DNA of 64,000 nucleotides from JANYCO01 sp035535995 (lineage in GTDB: Bacteria > Bacteroidota > Bacteroidia > Cytophagales > Cytophagaceae), in NCBI GenBank assembly GCA_035535995.1, contig DATLOZ010000020.1, positions 1 through 64,000 on the forward strand, read 5' to 3'. Of the stretch, positions 16,034 to 24,075 are shown piece after piece. Under the pieces are notes generated by a model. That model was not told the DNA's origin. It ran no database searches and saw nothing but the letters and a program-made list of their open reading frames with translations. Positions within the stretch are counted from its first letter, which is position 1; every line of letters starts with the position of its first letter. The position numbers and the translations under genes were made by a program.

Positions 16034-16891
16034 TTATTTCACAATTGCCCTCAAGGTATATCCTTTCTGCTTCAGCAAATTCAATACTCCATTTGCTCCT
16101 GGCAGGTGTGCTGCTCCAATGGCGCAGAAAGTGGGATCTTTGATGATTAATTTTTCAAGGCGGTCTGCCATCACGAGATTTCTATCTTTGATCAGTGCGT
16201 CGCCGAATTCGCCTTGCATTTCGGGTGTTTGTACAAAACTGTATATCGAATCGAGATTTTGAGAAGCATATACATTGGCGAGCTTTTGCAATTCTTTTTT
16301 CTCATCATCCAAATGTTCGATTTGTTCGACCAGCATTTTTGCCTGGTCTTCTATGGATAATTCATCGAGTGCACTCATTTGCTCCTGGATCGTTTCGAGT
16401 CCCGTAACGCGCAGGTCATAAGCTTTTGCTTTATCCTGAAGATATTCATCAAGTGCTTTCGGCATCTCGCTTCCCATAAGAGATTCGGAGATCATGGCAG
16501 AGGTGAAAACGGGTTTGATCTTATTGACAAAAAGCGACATGGCGCCAAGATGTTTGCGACAGAATTTTTTTACTTTTTTATATTCTCTTTCGGTCAACAA
16601 TGTTTTGAGCTCTTTCCCCGGAGGCAAAAGCAGATCAGCGGAAACTTCCTTAGCGGCATTTTTATCGAGTACAATTTCACCGGCAAAAACTTTGCAGGAT
16701 TTCAGTTTTGTCATCAATGAATCATGAAATTGAAATGCTCTTTTATCTTTCACATGCATTGTGCCGAAGAGATAAGAAGGGTTAGCAAGGTTGTCGCCTG
16801 TGATTTCCCAAAGCAGCGAATGTTGGGCTTTGGCAGAGAGCGCTGTAAAAAGGAAGGAAAGACTGAGAAGAAAAGAATTTTTGAATTTCAT
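16034..16891 (-). CDS. TraB/GumN-family protein, secreted
   Basis: The ATG at 16891 gives 285 residues with a clean signal peptide ending AKAQ; an upstream in-frame ATG at 16939 only adds a non-signal leader. TraB/GumN features are LFGTMHVKD (GxxH motif 1) near residue 38 and AIGAAHLPG (motif 2) near 257, with the helical middle typical of the family. These proteins are thought to be metal-dependent, protease-like hydrolases (Tiki/PrgY relatives). Likely periplasmic. Single gene on the minus strand. Confidence 0.85.
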   Translation of the reverse strand: MKFKNSFLLSLSFLFTALSAKAQHSLLWEITGDNLANPSYLFGTMHVKDKRAFQFHDSLMTKLKSCKVFAGEIVLDKNAAKEVSADLLLPPGKELKTLLTEREYKKVKKFCRKHLGAMSLFVNKIKPVFTSAMISESLMGSEMPKALDEYLQDKAKAYDLRVTGLETIQEQMSALDELSIEDQAKMLVEQIEHLDDEKKELQKLANVYASQNLDSIYSFVQTPEMQGEFGDALIKDRNLVMADRLEKLIIKDPTFCAIGAAHLPGANGVLNLLKQKGYTLRAIVK

Positions 16892-17040
16892 AAAGAATAT
16901 TGTGAAGGTTGGAAAGCTGTGGCCATAGTAAGGATGCAAGATATCGGAGACAAGAAACCAGGTAATATTTTACATAAATATATCATCTAATTATTGGTGT
17001 CATGTTAACGAATGGCTCCTCGATTTGGTTCAGTACTTTT

Positions 17041-17066
17041 ATCCGGCATCCGGTATCTGGCATCTA
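17041..17066. repeat. GATGCCRGATACC-family repeat, copy 3
   Basis: Two or three short CATCYGGTATC/GGCATC units in tandem, upstream of the small Lys-rich gene. Confidence 0.6.
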
Positions 17067-17140
17067 AATAAGTTATCTCAAAAAGCTCATCGTTAATTTC
17101 GGTTATTTATTATCTTTACCTACTATAATTTTGATAGTGT

Positions 17141-17479
17141 ATGAAAAAGATCATTTTATTGATAGCGTTATTTTGTGGCGTGATGTTCTATTGCTCGGAA
17201 GTACATGCGCAGGACGATGGAGGAAAGAAATCCAAAAAGTCTAAGAAAAAAGGTATGGGGACGCAGGAAGATGTAGATCAGGATGTACAGGAGGGAAGAG
17301 AACGAGGCATGTCGAAAGAAGACAAAGCGAACCTGGCCAAAAAGAAGAAGGAAGTAGCCGCGAAAAGAAAGAAAGACGAGATCACCAGAGCCAAGTCAGA
17401 TAAGGTGGCGCGTAAACGGCTGAATAAGACGAAAAAAGACGCCAGCAAGAAAAAGAAAAGATGGGTCAAAACGCATTAG
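17141..17479 (+). CDS. Small secreted lysine-rich protein
   Basis: The 112-residue protein starts with a signal peptide (MKKIILLIALFCGVMFYCS, cleavage after VHAQ near residue 24). The mature ~88 residues are extremely basic, about one third Lys, with KKSKK, KKKK and KRKK clusters and almost no hydrophobic residues. It should be disordered and could bind peptidoglycan, LPS, DNA or another acidic polymer in the envelope. Bacteroidota often encode such small basic periplasmic proteins, but I know no assigned function. Transcribed on the plus strand ahead of another small basic protein gene. Confidence 0.65.
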   Translation: MKKIILLIALFCGVMFYCSEVHAQDDGGKKSKKSKKKGMGTQEDVDQDVQEGRERGMSKEDKANLAKKKKEVAAKRKKDEITRAKSDKVARKRLNKTKKDASKKKKRWVKTH

Positions 17480-17523
17480 CGCACCTGATAATCATGGTAT
17501 TGGTAAATATTTGAGCGAAATAT

Positions 17524-17554
17524 TTTGTATTTAATAATTTAAAAATTACCTTTG
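17524..17554 (+). promoter_or_regulatory. Bacteroidota-type promoter (TTTG / TAnnTTTG)
   Basis: TTTG at 17524-17527, a 19-base spacer, then TACCTTTG at 17547-17554 match the -33/-7 consensus of Bacteroidota housekeeping promoters. It lies 23 bases before the ATG of the 45-residue gene at 17578. Confidence 0.75.
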
Positions 17555-17577
17555 CAGTCCAATAAATATCTACGATC

Positions 17578-17715
17578 ATGGGAGTTACCAGACTTAAAAG
17601 AAAAGACAGAAAAAATAAGACGGTTTCTAAACTTAGAACTTCAGCTATCAAGAGATTGACCAAAGTTCCGCCAATTAAAAAAGTGGATATTGAGGAGTTG
17701 AAGAAAAAAGCTTAA
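17578..17715 (+). CDS. Conserved very small basic cytoplasmic protein (45 aa)
   Basis: The frame starts MGVTRLKRKDRKNK and ends VDIEELKKKA. It has no signal peptide and is strongly basic in its first 35 residues. Proteins with this N-terminus are, as I recall, widespread in Cytophagia/Chitinophagia genomes and always annotated hypothetical; this is memory, not a search. Support here is the near-ideal promoter just upstream and the terminator downstream, which give it its own transcription unit. Size and charge resemble small ribosomal or RNA-binding proteins. Confidence 0.7.
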   Translation: MGVTRLKRKDRKNKTVSKLRTSAIKRLTKVPPIKKVDIEELKKKA

Positions 17716-17820
17716 AACTAAGATATTAATTTTAGAATTAGAGAATTTTCAAATAAAACTCTTGATGCTTCCCATTAAGAGTTTGAAAAAAATCTGAATA
17801 CTAAATTATAAAACATAAAA

Positions 17821-17852
17821 AAAAGATGAATGGAAACATTCATCTTTTTTTA
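17821..17852 (+). terminator. Rho-independent terminator after the 45-aa gene
   Basis: AAAAGATGAATG at 17821-17832 pairs perfectly with 17837-17848 around a GAAA tetraloop, followed by a T-run. It lies about 105 bases after the stop. Confidence 0.85.
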
Positions 17853-17998
17853 TTTATAGTGCTGGTGAATCTTGATTTGCGGGAGGGAGGAATTTCAGAA
17901 TAATGCAGATCATACGAGTTGTCATTAAGGGAAGCCGGTAAGATTTTTATCCATTCGTCAAGTGAATTTTCTATTCCGGTAAATAAAAGTTCAAACAA

Positions 17999-18027
17999 AA
18001 AAGTCCTGCATTCGGAGCAGGACTTTT
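17999..18027 (-). terminator. Terminator of the TauE gene
   Basis: AAAAGTCCTGC at 17999-18009 pairs with 18017-18027 with a seven-base loop. It has T-rich flanks on both strands and lies 27 bases past the minus-strand TauE stop. The rest of the 338-base gap between the 45-aa gene and the TauE gene shows nothing else clear. Confidence 0.8.
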
Positions 18028-18053
18028 CATAAGAGTAATTTTCAAATCAAATT

Positions 18054-19094
18054 TTATTTAAACCAAGCCTTATAAATATTCAGGAGGTTTACAACGATGA
18101 TTAGCGTTCCTACGGTGAGCATCATCGGCTTTGCTTTGACCCTGCTGGCTACGAGCGCCCCCATAGGAGCAGCGATGATTCCGCCGAAGATCAGACCGAT
18201 CACTACTTTTAGTCCGCCGCCTACTTGCCATTCTTCCAAGCCTATGATGATGGTAATAATGATCGCACTGGTAAGGGCGATGAAAAATTCAGAAAGATTT
18301 ACCGAGCCAATTGTATACTTTGGATTTCTACCTTTGCTAATAAGAGTAGACGTAACGATCGGGCCCCAGCCGCCACCGCCTGCTGCATCCATGAAACCAC
18401 CGAAAGAAGCCAGTGCAGTTAGGTTTTGTGTTTTTTTCTTTTTCTCCTTTTTGCGTAAAGCTTTATAGATAATATAAATACCAAGCAATAAAATATAGAT
18501 AGAGATAAATGGCTTTACATATTTCTTACTAACGCCTTCAATTGAATCTACATAAGCAATCATCGTTGCTCCTACGGCTGCACCTATCACACCGGGAATG
18601 ATCAGATTTTTAACAAGTTTTTTATTAATGTTGCCAAGTTTCCAATGAGAGAACCCGGAAGCGCTGGTGGTGAATACTTCGGAAAGTTTGATACAGCTAT
18701 TGGCAATACTGCTGCTCACTCCATAAGAAGTAAGCATCGTCATGGAGCTCGCACCGTAAGCCATTCCCAGTGCACCGTCGATGATCTGTGCAATGAAGCC
18801 GATCAATACATACCCTAAAAATTCAGGCTGTGTGAAACCGAGTAGAAAATCTACAAATTGATTATACGTTTCATCCGAGACGCTGGTACGCAGATAAGAA
18901 ATAATTGCGCCGACAATCAACAATACAGCTAATACCAACGAAAGACGTTTGGTAATAACTTTAGACCCAAAATCAGAACGAGTGATCTTTCTGATAAAAT
19001 GTTTCTTCTTTTTTTCCTGCGGCGATTCGGAATCAAATTCTTCTTCCGGCTCAATCTCTGGTGTACGGTCCAATATTTCTTGCTGAATGGTCAT
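18054..19094 (-). CDS. TauE/SafE-family anion exporter
   Basis: A 346-residue membrane protein. A hydrophilic, acidic-then-basic N-terminal tail of ~50 residues precedes about eight transmembrane segments in two related halves. Family blocks are IDGALGMAYGASSMTML near residue 105 and GFMDAAGGGGWGPIVTS near 230, the paired glycine-rich motifs of sulfite exporter TauE/SafE permeases (DUF81). Such proteins move sulfite, sulfoacetate or related anions across the inner membrane. No sulfur metabolism gene adjoins it, so the substrate is open. Confidence 0.92.
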   Translation of the reverse strand: MTIQQEILDRTPEIEPEEEFDSESPQEKKKKHFIRKITRSDFGSKVITKRLSLVLAVLLIVGAIISYLRTSVSDETYNQFVDFLLGFTQPEFLGYVLIGFIAQIIDGALGMAYGASSMTMLTSYGVSSSIANSCIKLSEVFTTSASGFSHWKLGNINKKLVKNLIIPGVIGAAVGATMIAYVDSIEGVSKKYVKPFISIYILLLGIYIIYKALRKKEKKKKTQNLTALASFGGFMDAAGGGGWGPIVTSTLISKGRNPKYTIGSVNLSEFFIALTSAIIITIIIGLEEWQVGGGLKVVIGLIFGGIIAAPMGALVASRVKAKPMMLTVGTLIIVVNLLNIYKAWFK

Positions 19095-19333
19095 AAGGTA
19101 TATTCTCTATAGAAACGATAGACAAAATTAGGGTTAATTCCCTGCTTATGCAAGGTAAATCGCTAAAAAAGAAAGAGAAATATATTGTATTATAGCAATG
19201 AAAACTATGATTTAATTGCTCTTTATGAGAAAATGAAGCCAATTGATTCGAATTTTAGAGAAAACCTATAGAGTTTTTTTCTTTCCCCTGTCCTTCTTTC
19301 CTTCTTTGTTTCTAATTGGGTAAATTTGTTTCA

Positions 19334-19813
19334 ATGATACAAACAGAGATTTCAGAATTCGGAAATATACTTTTATTCATCCTGGGAGGAATTGCTTTTG
19401 TTGTGATAGCGTTGACAGTTGCCTCCCTGATCCGACCTAAAAGACCTAACGAAGAAAAGCTTGCCCCTTACGAGTGTGGCGAAGAAGCCGTTGGCAGTCC
19501 CTGGACAAATTTCAACGTGCGCTTCTATATTATTGCTTTGATCTTTGTATTGTTTGAAGTAGAGATCATTTTCCTTTTCCCCTGGGCAGTAGTTTTCGGC
19601 AATGCAGAATTGATCCGGCAGACTAACGGTTTGTGGGGATGGGTATCGATGGCGGAAGTATTTCTATTTGTCTTCATTCTAGCGATAGGCCTGATCTATG
19701 CATGGGTAAAAGGATACCTCGATTGGGTACAACCAGATCCTGATCCCGAAAAATTCGAATCTAAAGTTCCGCAGAATTTATACGAAGCGGTAAATAAAAA
19801 ATACGAGAAGTAG
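19334..19813 (+). CDS. nuoA: NADH-quinone oxidoreductase subunit A
   Basis: The ATG at 19334 gives 159 residues; the upstream TTG in the same frame is less likely. Three transmembrane helices are visible (about 15-37, 70-93 and 108-130). The conserved loop KLAPYECGEEAVGSPWTNFNVRFY, with its conserved Cys, is the NuoA/ND3 signature, and the acidic FEVEIIFLFPWA segment is in helix 2. It is part of the proton-pumping membrane arm of complex I, next to the quinone site. First gene of a nuoA-B-(unknown)-C-D cluster. Confidence 0.95.
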   Translation: MIQTEISEFGNILLFILGGIAFVVIALTVASLIRPKRPNEEKLAPYECGEEAVGSPWTNFNVRFYIIALIFVLFEVEIIFLFPWAVVFGNAELIRQTNGLWGWVSMAEVFLFVFILAIGLIYAWVKGYLDWVQPDPDPEKFESKVPQNLYEAVNKKYEK

Positions 19814-19829
19814 ATATGAGTTGGTTCAA

Positions 19830-19878
19830 CATTCACTCATACTAAATTCATAACTCATAATTCATAACTCATAATTCA
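19830..19878. repeat. ATTCATAACTCATAATTC-family repeat, copy 1
   Basis: Tandem ATTCATAACTCATAA units fill the nuoA-nuoB gap. Similar AT-rich units, often as inverted pairs, occur near 21.5, 23.8, 39.8 and 50.3 kb. Confidence 0.7.
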
Positions 19879-19884
19879 AAAAAA

Positions 19885-20415
19885 ATGTTGCTCGATCAAA
19901 AGTTTGGTAGTGGAGGAGTGGTGGTGACGAAAGTAGACGATATTCTAAACTGGGCTCGCTTGTCTTCCCTTTTTCCTATGGGTTTCGGGATTGCTTGTTG
20001 CGCGATAGAAATGATGTCGGCTTATGCATCGGGTTATGATCTTGATCGGTTTGGTGTATTGCCTCGTTCTTCACCGAGGCAATCCGACTTGATGATCGTA
20101 GCGGGAACAGTAACCTTTAAAATGGCTGACCGCATTCGTCGTTTGTATGAACAAATGCCGGAGCCACGCTATGTGATCTCTATGGGATCCTGCTCCAATT
20201 GCGGAGGTCCTTATTGGGAACATGGGTATCACGTGGTGAAAGGAGTGGATCGAATCATTCCTGTAGATGTATACGTGCCAGGATGTCCACCGCGGCCGGA
20301 AGCATTGATCGGAGGAATCATGAAGCTGCAGGAGAAGATCCGGCAAGAAAGTTTGATGGAACCGGCAGCGCTGAAAAAAATAATGGCTAAAAAAGGTGTA
20401 GTGTTCAACGGTTAA
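19885..20415 (+). CDS. nuoB: NADH-quinone oxidoreductase subunit B
   Basis: A 176-residue protein that carries the terminal N2 [4Fe-4S] cluster, which passes electrons to quinone. All four ligands are visible: tandem Cys38-Cys39 in CCAIEMM, Cys103 in MGSCSNCGG and Cys134 in PGCPPRPEA. The quinone-site loop around YDLDRFGVLPRSSPRQSD is intact. It is separated from nuoA by a repeat and followed two bases after its stop by an unrelated secreted-protein gene, then nuoC. Confidence 0.97.
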   Translation: MLLDQKFGSGGVVVTKVDDILNWARLSSLFPMGFGIACCAIEMMSAYASGYDLDRFGVLPRSSPRQSDLMIVAGTVTFKMADRIRRLYEQMPEPRYVISMGSCSNCGGPYWEHGYHVVKGVDRIIPVDVYVPGCPPRPEALIGGIMKLQEKIRQESLMEPAALKKIMAKKGVVFNG

Positions 20416-20417
20416 AA

Positions 20418-20960
20418 ATGTTTCTTTTTCTATTGATATTATTCTCCAACTTTTTTGTGGCTCTTCCCCTGGCTGCACAAGATGATAATATCATTACCAT
20501 AGAAAAAAAGATCAAGCTGCATCATACCAAACAAGTAAAAGTGATCCGCTACCGCATCGACAGTTGTACTTTTTATTTCGATGCACAACATTTTATTTCG
20601 GAAGAGAATGTGAACGAAGGAAAACATAAATACCATGAGCCAGTGCTCAAAGATCTGGAACTCCTGCTCGCACACCGCGACACCGTTGATCTTTCTACAC
20701 ATAAATATGCGGCCATTGTCTCCAGCCTTGTAAACGATGCATTGGAAAAAGGATATGTAGAGATTTTTTTTTCAGGAAAACCTTATCATGGTAAAATGGT
20801 GCTCAATATTGAATATTGGGACAAAGATGTACACACAGAAGAAAATAAGAACAGCAATTTTTATCGCCCCGACAGCGATATCTTTATGCTGACAGAAGGC
20901 GATATCTTTTACTACTATACGCCTGCAGTCAAAAGAGCGGCACATAAATTCAGAGATTGA
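20418..20960 (+). CDS. Unknown secreted protein inserted between nuoB and nuoC
   Basis: A 180-residue protein with a clear signal peptide (hydrophobic 2-18, cleavage near LAAQ). The mature part is mixed beta/alpha with many charged and aromatic residues; segments such as FFSGKPYHGKMVLNIEYWD and a C-terminal EGDIFYYYTPAVKRAA stand out. One Cys is in the mature part. It starts two bases after nuoB ends, and nuoC's ATG comes two bases after its stop, so it is co-transcribed with complex I genes. I recognise no family. It does not resemble any Nuo subunit or known assembly factor. It may be a periplasmic or lumen-side accessory factor, or an unrelated gene that landed in the operon. Confidence 0.8.
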   Translation: MFLFLLILFSNFFVALPLAAQDDNIITIEKKIKLHHTKQVKVIRYRIDSCTFYFDAQHFISEENVNEGKHKYHEPVLKDLELLLAHRDTVDLSTHKYAAIVSSLVNDALEKGYVEIFFSGKPYHGKMVLNIEYWDKDVHTEENKNSNFYRPDSDIFMLTEGDIFYYYTPAVKRAAHKFRD

Positions 20961-20962
20961 AA

Positions 20963-21448
20963 ATGTTATTTCCAGAAATAAAAAATAAGCTTGTAGAAAA
21001 ATTCGGAGAAGCGATCGTGCTTTCTGAAAATACTGCTTACGCACAACCTCAGCTGACAATTGCCGCGAAGGAACTTCCGGATGTCTGCTTGTTTCTAAGA
21101 GATACCGAAGGATTGTACTTCGATTATCTTTCTTGCCTTACCGGCCTGGACAACGGCCCGGAGAAAAAAACAATGGAGGTGTTGTATCATCTTTATTCTA
21201 TCCCTTACGAACATTCGTTTGTGATAAAAGTAGAAACCGATCGCGAACAACCGGAAGTGCCTACTGTGTCTACGATCTGGCGCACGGCCGATTGGCATGA
21301 ACGCGAAGCCTATGATCTATTTGGGATCCGTTTCACCAACCACCCAGACCTGAGAAGGATCCTGATGCCCGCAGACTGGGAGGGATTCCCGCTGCGAAAA
21401 GATTACCAGGAGCAGGAATATTATCATGGAATAAAAGTCAGATATTAA
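20963..21448 (+). CDS. nuoC: NADH-quinone oxidoreductase subunit C
   Basis: The ATG at 20963 gives 161 residues; a TTG at 20957 overlaps the previous stop. The 30-kDa subunit signature is present: WHEREAYDLFGIRFTNHPDLRRIL followed by WEGFPLRKDY. NuoC lies in the peripheral arm against NuoB and NuoD. A separate NuoC, not fused to NuoD, is the usual form in Bacteroidota. Downstream lies an inverted pair of AT-rich repeats before nuoD. Confidence 0.95.
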   Translation: MLFPEIKNKLVEKFGEAIVLSENTAYAQPQLTIAAKELPDVCLFLRDTEGLYFDYLSCLTGLDNGPEKKTMEVLYHLYSIPYEHSFVIKVETDREQPEVPTVSTIWRTADWHEREAYDLFGIRFTNHPDLRRILMPADWEGFPLRKDYQEQEYYHGIKVRY

Positions 21449-21450
21449 TT

Positions 21451-21560
21451 TTGAATTATGAGTTATGAATTATGAATGGTTAAAAAATCATGTTCATCTT
21501 TCAATTCTGTAAATCAAGGTTCAGACAAACTCATAACTTATAATTCAACATTCATAATTT
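21451..21560. repeat. ATTCATAACTCATAATTC-family inverted pair, copy 2
   Basis: AATTATGAGTTATGAATTA near 21454 and its complement units near 21529-21558 form a large hairpin that fills the nuoC-nuoD gap. The nuoD reading frame is open upstream through it, but those codons are not part of the family protein. Confidence 0.75.
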
Positions 21561-21565
21561 CAAAA

Positions 21566-22786
21566 ATGCCTACAGATCATATACAATACAAATACCACCC
21601 AAACCACCTTGCCAACTCTGAGCCGCTGGCTACAGATCTAAGCAAGTTGCGTACAGAAGAAATGGTGCTCAATATGGGCCCTCAGCATCCTTCTACGCAT
21701 GGTGTGTTGCGACTAGAGGTAGTGACCGACGGAGAGATCATTAAAAATGTAGTGCCGCATTTCGGATACTTGCATCGTTGCTTTGAAAAACATGCAGAAA
21801 AACTTCCCTACAATCAACTCATTCCTTTTGTAGACCGCATGGATTACCTGGCGGCAATGAATTCGGAACATGCTTACGCAATGGGCGTAGAAAAAATGCT
21901 GGGCATTGACAAAGATGTTCCCAAACGAGTGGAATACATTCGTGTACTGGTAGCAGAGCTAAACCGCATTGCCTCTCACTTTATTGCGATCGGTACATAT
22001 GGACTCGATATCGGTACGTTCACACCGTTCCTCTGGCTCATGCGCGACCGTGAGCACCTGAATCGCTTGCTGGAATGGGTTTCTGGCGCACGTATGTTGT
22101 ACAACTATATCTGGATCGGTGGATTGTATTACGATCTTCCCGTAGGATTTGAAGAACGCTGCGCAGATTTTATCCGCTACCTGAAACCAAAATTGATCGA
22201 GCTGCAAAAAATTGTGATCGACAATAAAATTTTTATTCAACGCACTGCCAATATTGGCGTGCTTCCGCTTGATCTTGCGATCAACTACGGTATTTCCGGT
22301 CCTTGTCTCCGCGCTTCCGGTTTGCGTTTCGATCTTCGTCGTGTAGATGCGTATTCAGTTTATCCGGAACTTGATTTTGACGTTCCGGTAGGCAAAGGAG
22401 AAATGGGTACTACCGGCGATTGCTGGGATCGTACGCATGTACGTGTACTCGAATGCTGGGAATCGGTAAAGATTATTGAGCAATGTTTGCAAAAGCTGAC
22501 AGGCGAACACAAGCGTACACGTGAGTTTGATCCGCAGGCTCATGTACCAAAAAAGATCCGTCCGAAGATGATGGATTTTTATGCAAGAGCTGAAAATCCA
22601 AAAGGAGAATTAGGATTCTTCTTCCGTACTACAGGCACCTACGATGTGCCTTTCCGTGTGAAGGTACGTTCGTGCTGCTTCGTCAACCTCTCTGTACTTC
22701 CTGCCATCACCAAAGACGTAATGCTCGCCGACCTCATTGCTATCCTCGGTTCGCTGGATATTATGATGGGAGAGATCGATCGATAA
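21566..22786 (+). CDS. nuoD: NADH-quinone oxidoreductase subunit D
   Basis: The start is the ATG at 21566, giving 406 residues, normal for NuoD; the frame is open further upstream only through a repeat. Key segments are MGPQHPSTHGVLRL with the quinone-binding His, GYLHRCFEKHAEKLPYNQ, MDYLAAMNSEHAYA, and the C-terminal ADLIAILGSLDIMMGEIDR typical of the family. It forms the quinone chamber with NuoB. The gene is the last of the cluster: nuoE onward is absent, and a minus-strand sulfotransferase gene comes next across a repeat. Confidence 0.97.
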   Translation: MPTDHIQYKYHPNHLANSEPLATDLSKLRTEEMVLNMGPQHPSTHGVLRLEVVTDGEIIKNVVPHFGYLHRCFEKHAEKLPYNQLIPFVDRMDYLAAMNSEHAYAMGVEKMLGIDKDVPKRVEYIRVLVAELNRIASHFIAIGTYGLDIGTFTPFLWLMRDREHLNRLLEWVSGARMLYNYIWIGGLYYDLPVGFEERCADFIRYLKPKLIELQKIVIDNKIFIQRTANIGVLPLDLAINYGISGPCLRASGLRFDLRRVDAYSVYPELDFDVPVGKGEMGTTGDCWDRTHVRVLECWESVKIIEQCLQKLTGEHKRTREFDPQAHVPKKIRPKMMDFYARAENPKGELGFFFRTTGTYDVPFRVKVRSCCFVNLSVLPAITKDVMLADLIAILGSLDIMMGEIDR

Positions 22787-22788
22787 TT

Positions 22789-22842
22789 GCCGGATACCAG
22801 ATTTAAAATAATCATCTGGTGTCTGGCATCCGGTATCTACCA
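22789..22842. repeat. GATGCCRGATACC-family repeat, copy 4, at the end of the nuo cluster
   Basis: GCCGGATACCAGAT at 22789 and inverted CATCTGGTGTCTGGCATCC units after it form a hairpin right after nuoD. The 3' end of the sulfotransferase frame runs into the right part. Confidence 0.75.
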
Positions 22843-23606
22843 TCAAATTTTTCCTGGTTATATTTCGTTATTTTACTCAGCGTTCTCAACTCATTCAGCG
22901 TATCGATCACTTCGGGAAAATGGTTTCTAGTTTTCCAGGCTCGTAGTTTTATTTTTTCCAGGTCGGAAGCATTGTAGATCGACTGATCGAAAATATTTTC
23001 TGTACCCTGCGTAGATAAATGAAATCCGAAACGCTCATTTATTTCGCCGATCACACGAGGAATATTTTTTACAAAATCATCGATATGAATAAGAATACTA
23101 TTTTTCTGATTTTTTTGAAACATGCGCATGACTTCACGGTTATAAAAATCCCAGGCTTTGAAAGCGAAGGAAGGATTTTTACGCACTTTTCTATCGCTAC
23201 CTCTTCTGAAAAGAGAATCCGCTACATCCCATGGATCACGGTATACAAACAAGTAGTAAGCATCCGGAATTTTCTGGCACCAGTAATTCATAAATAAAGT
23301 AGTGCGCGGGTTTTTCCATCCCCATTGAAGCTGCTGATTTTTTTCGATCAGCTGCGTAGCTTCCTTGTCTAGCTCAGCAGGCAATTGATCGATGGTTTGT
23401 AAGTCCCAGCCATCAACGTTGAGCGATGAATGTTGAAGCGCTTTTGTATGAAGATTATGAAAATCGGTACTTTCAAAATGTCCCTTGGTATTGCCGTTGC
23501 CGGCTCCCATCAATTCATCTCCGATGAACAATCCGGCTTTTTGTAGAATAGCAGAAGTCAAAGATGTACCAGACCGGTGCATCCCGATAATGATCAAACA
23601 TTTCAT
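22812..23606 (-). CDS. Sulfotransferase-family protein
   Basis: A 264-residue protein. The 5'-phosphosulfate loop is seen as GMHRSGTSLTS at residues ~8-18, and the 3'-phosphate region as YLFVYRDPWDVADSLFRRG near 120. Such enzymes transfer sulfate from PAPS to carbohydrates or other acceptors, in bacteria often on surface glycans. The middle is helix-rich as expected. The last residues (RYRMPDTR) are encoded by a dispersed repeat, so the natural C-terminus may once have been elsewhere. Single gene, convergent with nuoD. Substrate unknown. Confidence 0.82.
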   Translation of the reverse strand: MKCLIIIGMHRSGTSLTSAILQKAGLFIGDELMGAGNGNTKGHFESTDFHNLHTKALQHSSLNVDGWDLQTIDQLPAELDKEATQLIEKNQQLQWGWKNPRTTLFMNYWCQKIPDAYYLFVYRDPWDVADSLFRRGSDRKVRKNPSFAFKAWDFYNREVMRMFQKNQKNSILIHIDDFVKNIPRVIGEINERFGFHLSTQGTENIFDQSIYNASDLEKIKLRAWKTRNHFPEVIDTLNELRTLSKITKYNQEKFDGRYRMPDTR

Positions 23607-24075
23607 TTACGTTTTTGATTTAGTAATACACAGAATAAAACTGCGTCCTTGATTGCTCGAGGGTATAGCAATGACAAAGACTTCCTGTTGTTTTGGTATT
23701 TAGGACCGGTCTTGTGTAATTAGACGACGGAGCGTGAAAATACTTTCGCTCCTTGTTTAAAAAATATTGAAATTATGAGTTATGAATGTTGAATTATGAG
23801 TTTGCCTGAATCTTGATTTTACAGGAATGAAGAATTAGGCAAAAGAATGGTCTGTAAATTTCTAATGAAAAATAAGGCTCAGTTCAACTTCAAATTCATC
23901 AACTCATAATTTAACATTCATAACTCATAATTTTACTAATAGTTTTTCTCTCCAACGCTTTCTTGGAAATACACAAAGAATTGAAAAAATAAACGCGTAA
24001 TTGTTTCATTCTGTATTGCTTATACAAATCGAAATGAATATTTTTGATAGAATAGGTAAAGCGATTTTATAATTC
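23607..24075. repeat. Intergenic region with ATTCATAACTCATAATTC inverted pair, copy 3
   Basis: The left arm near 23772-23801 and the right arm near 23900-23931 are AT-rich complementary units of the family, about 100 bases apart. The rest is AT-rich with no open frame or RNA gene that I can see; promoters for the two divergent genes must lie here. Confidence 0.65.

Noticed and set aside
21476..21565. N-terminal extension of nuoD
   Set aside because: The extra 30 codons are read from the AT-rich repeat, do not resemble NuoD, and a good start lies at 21566.
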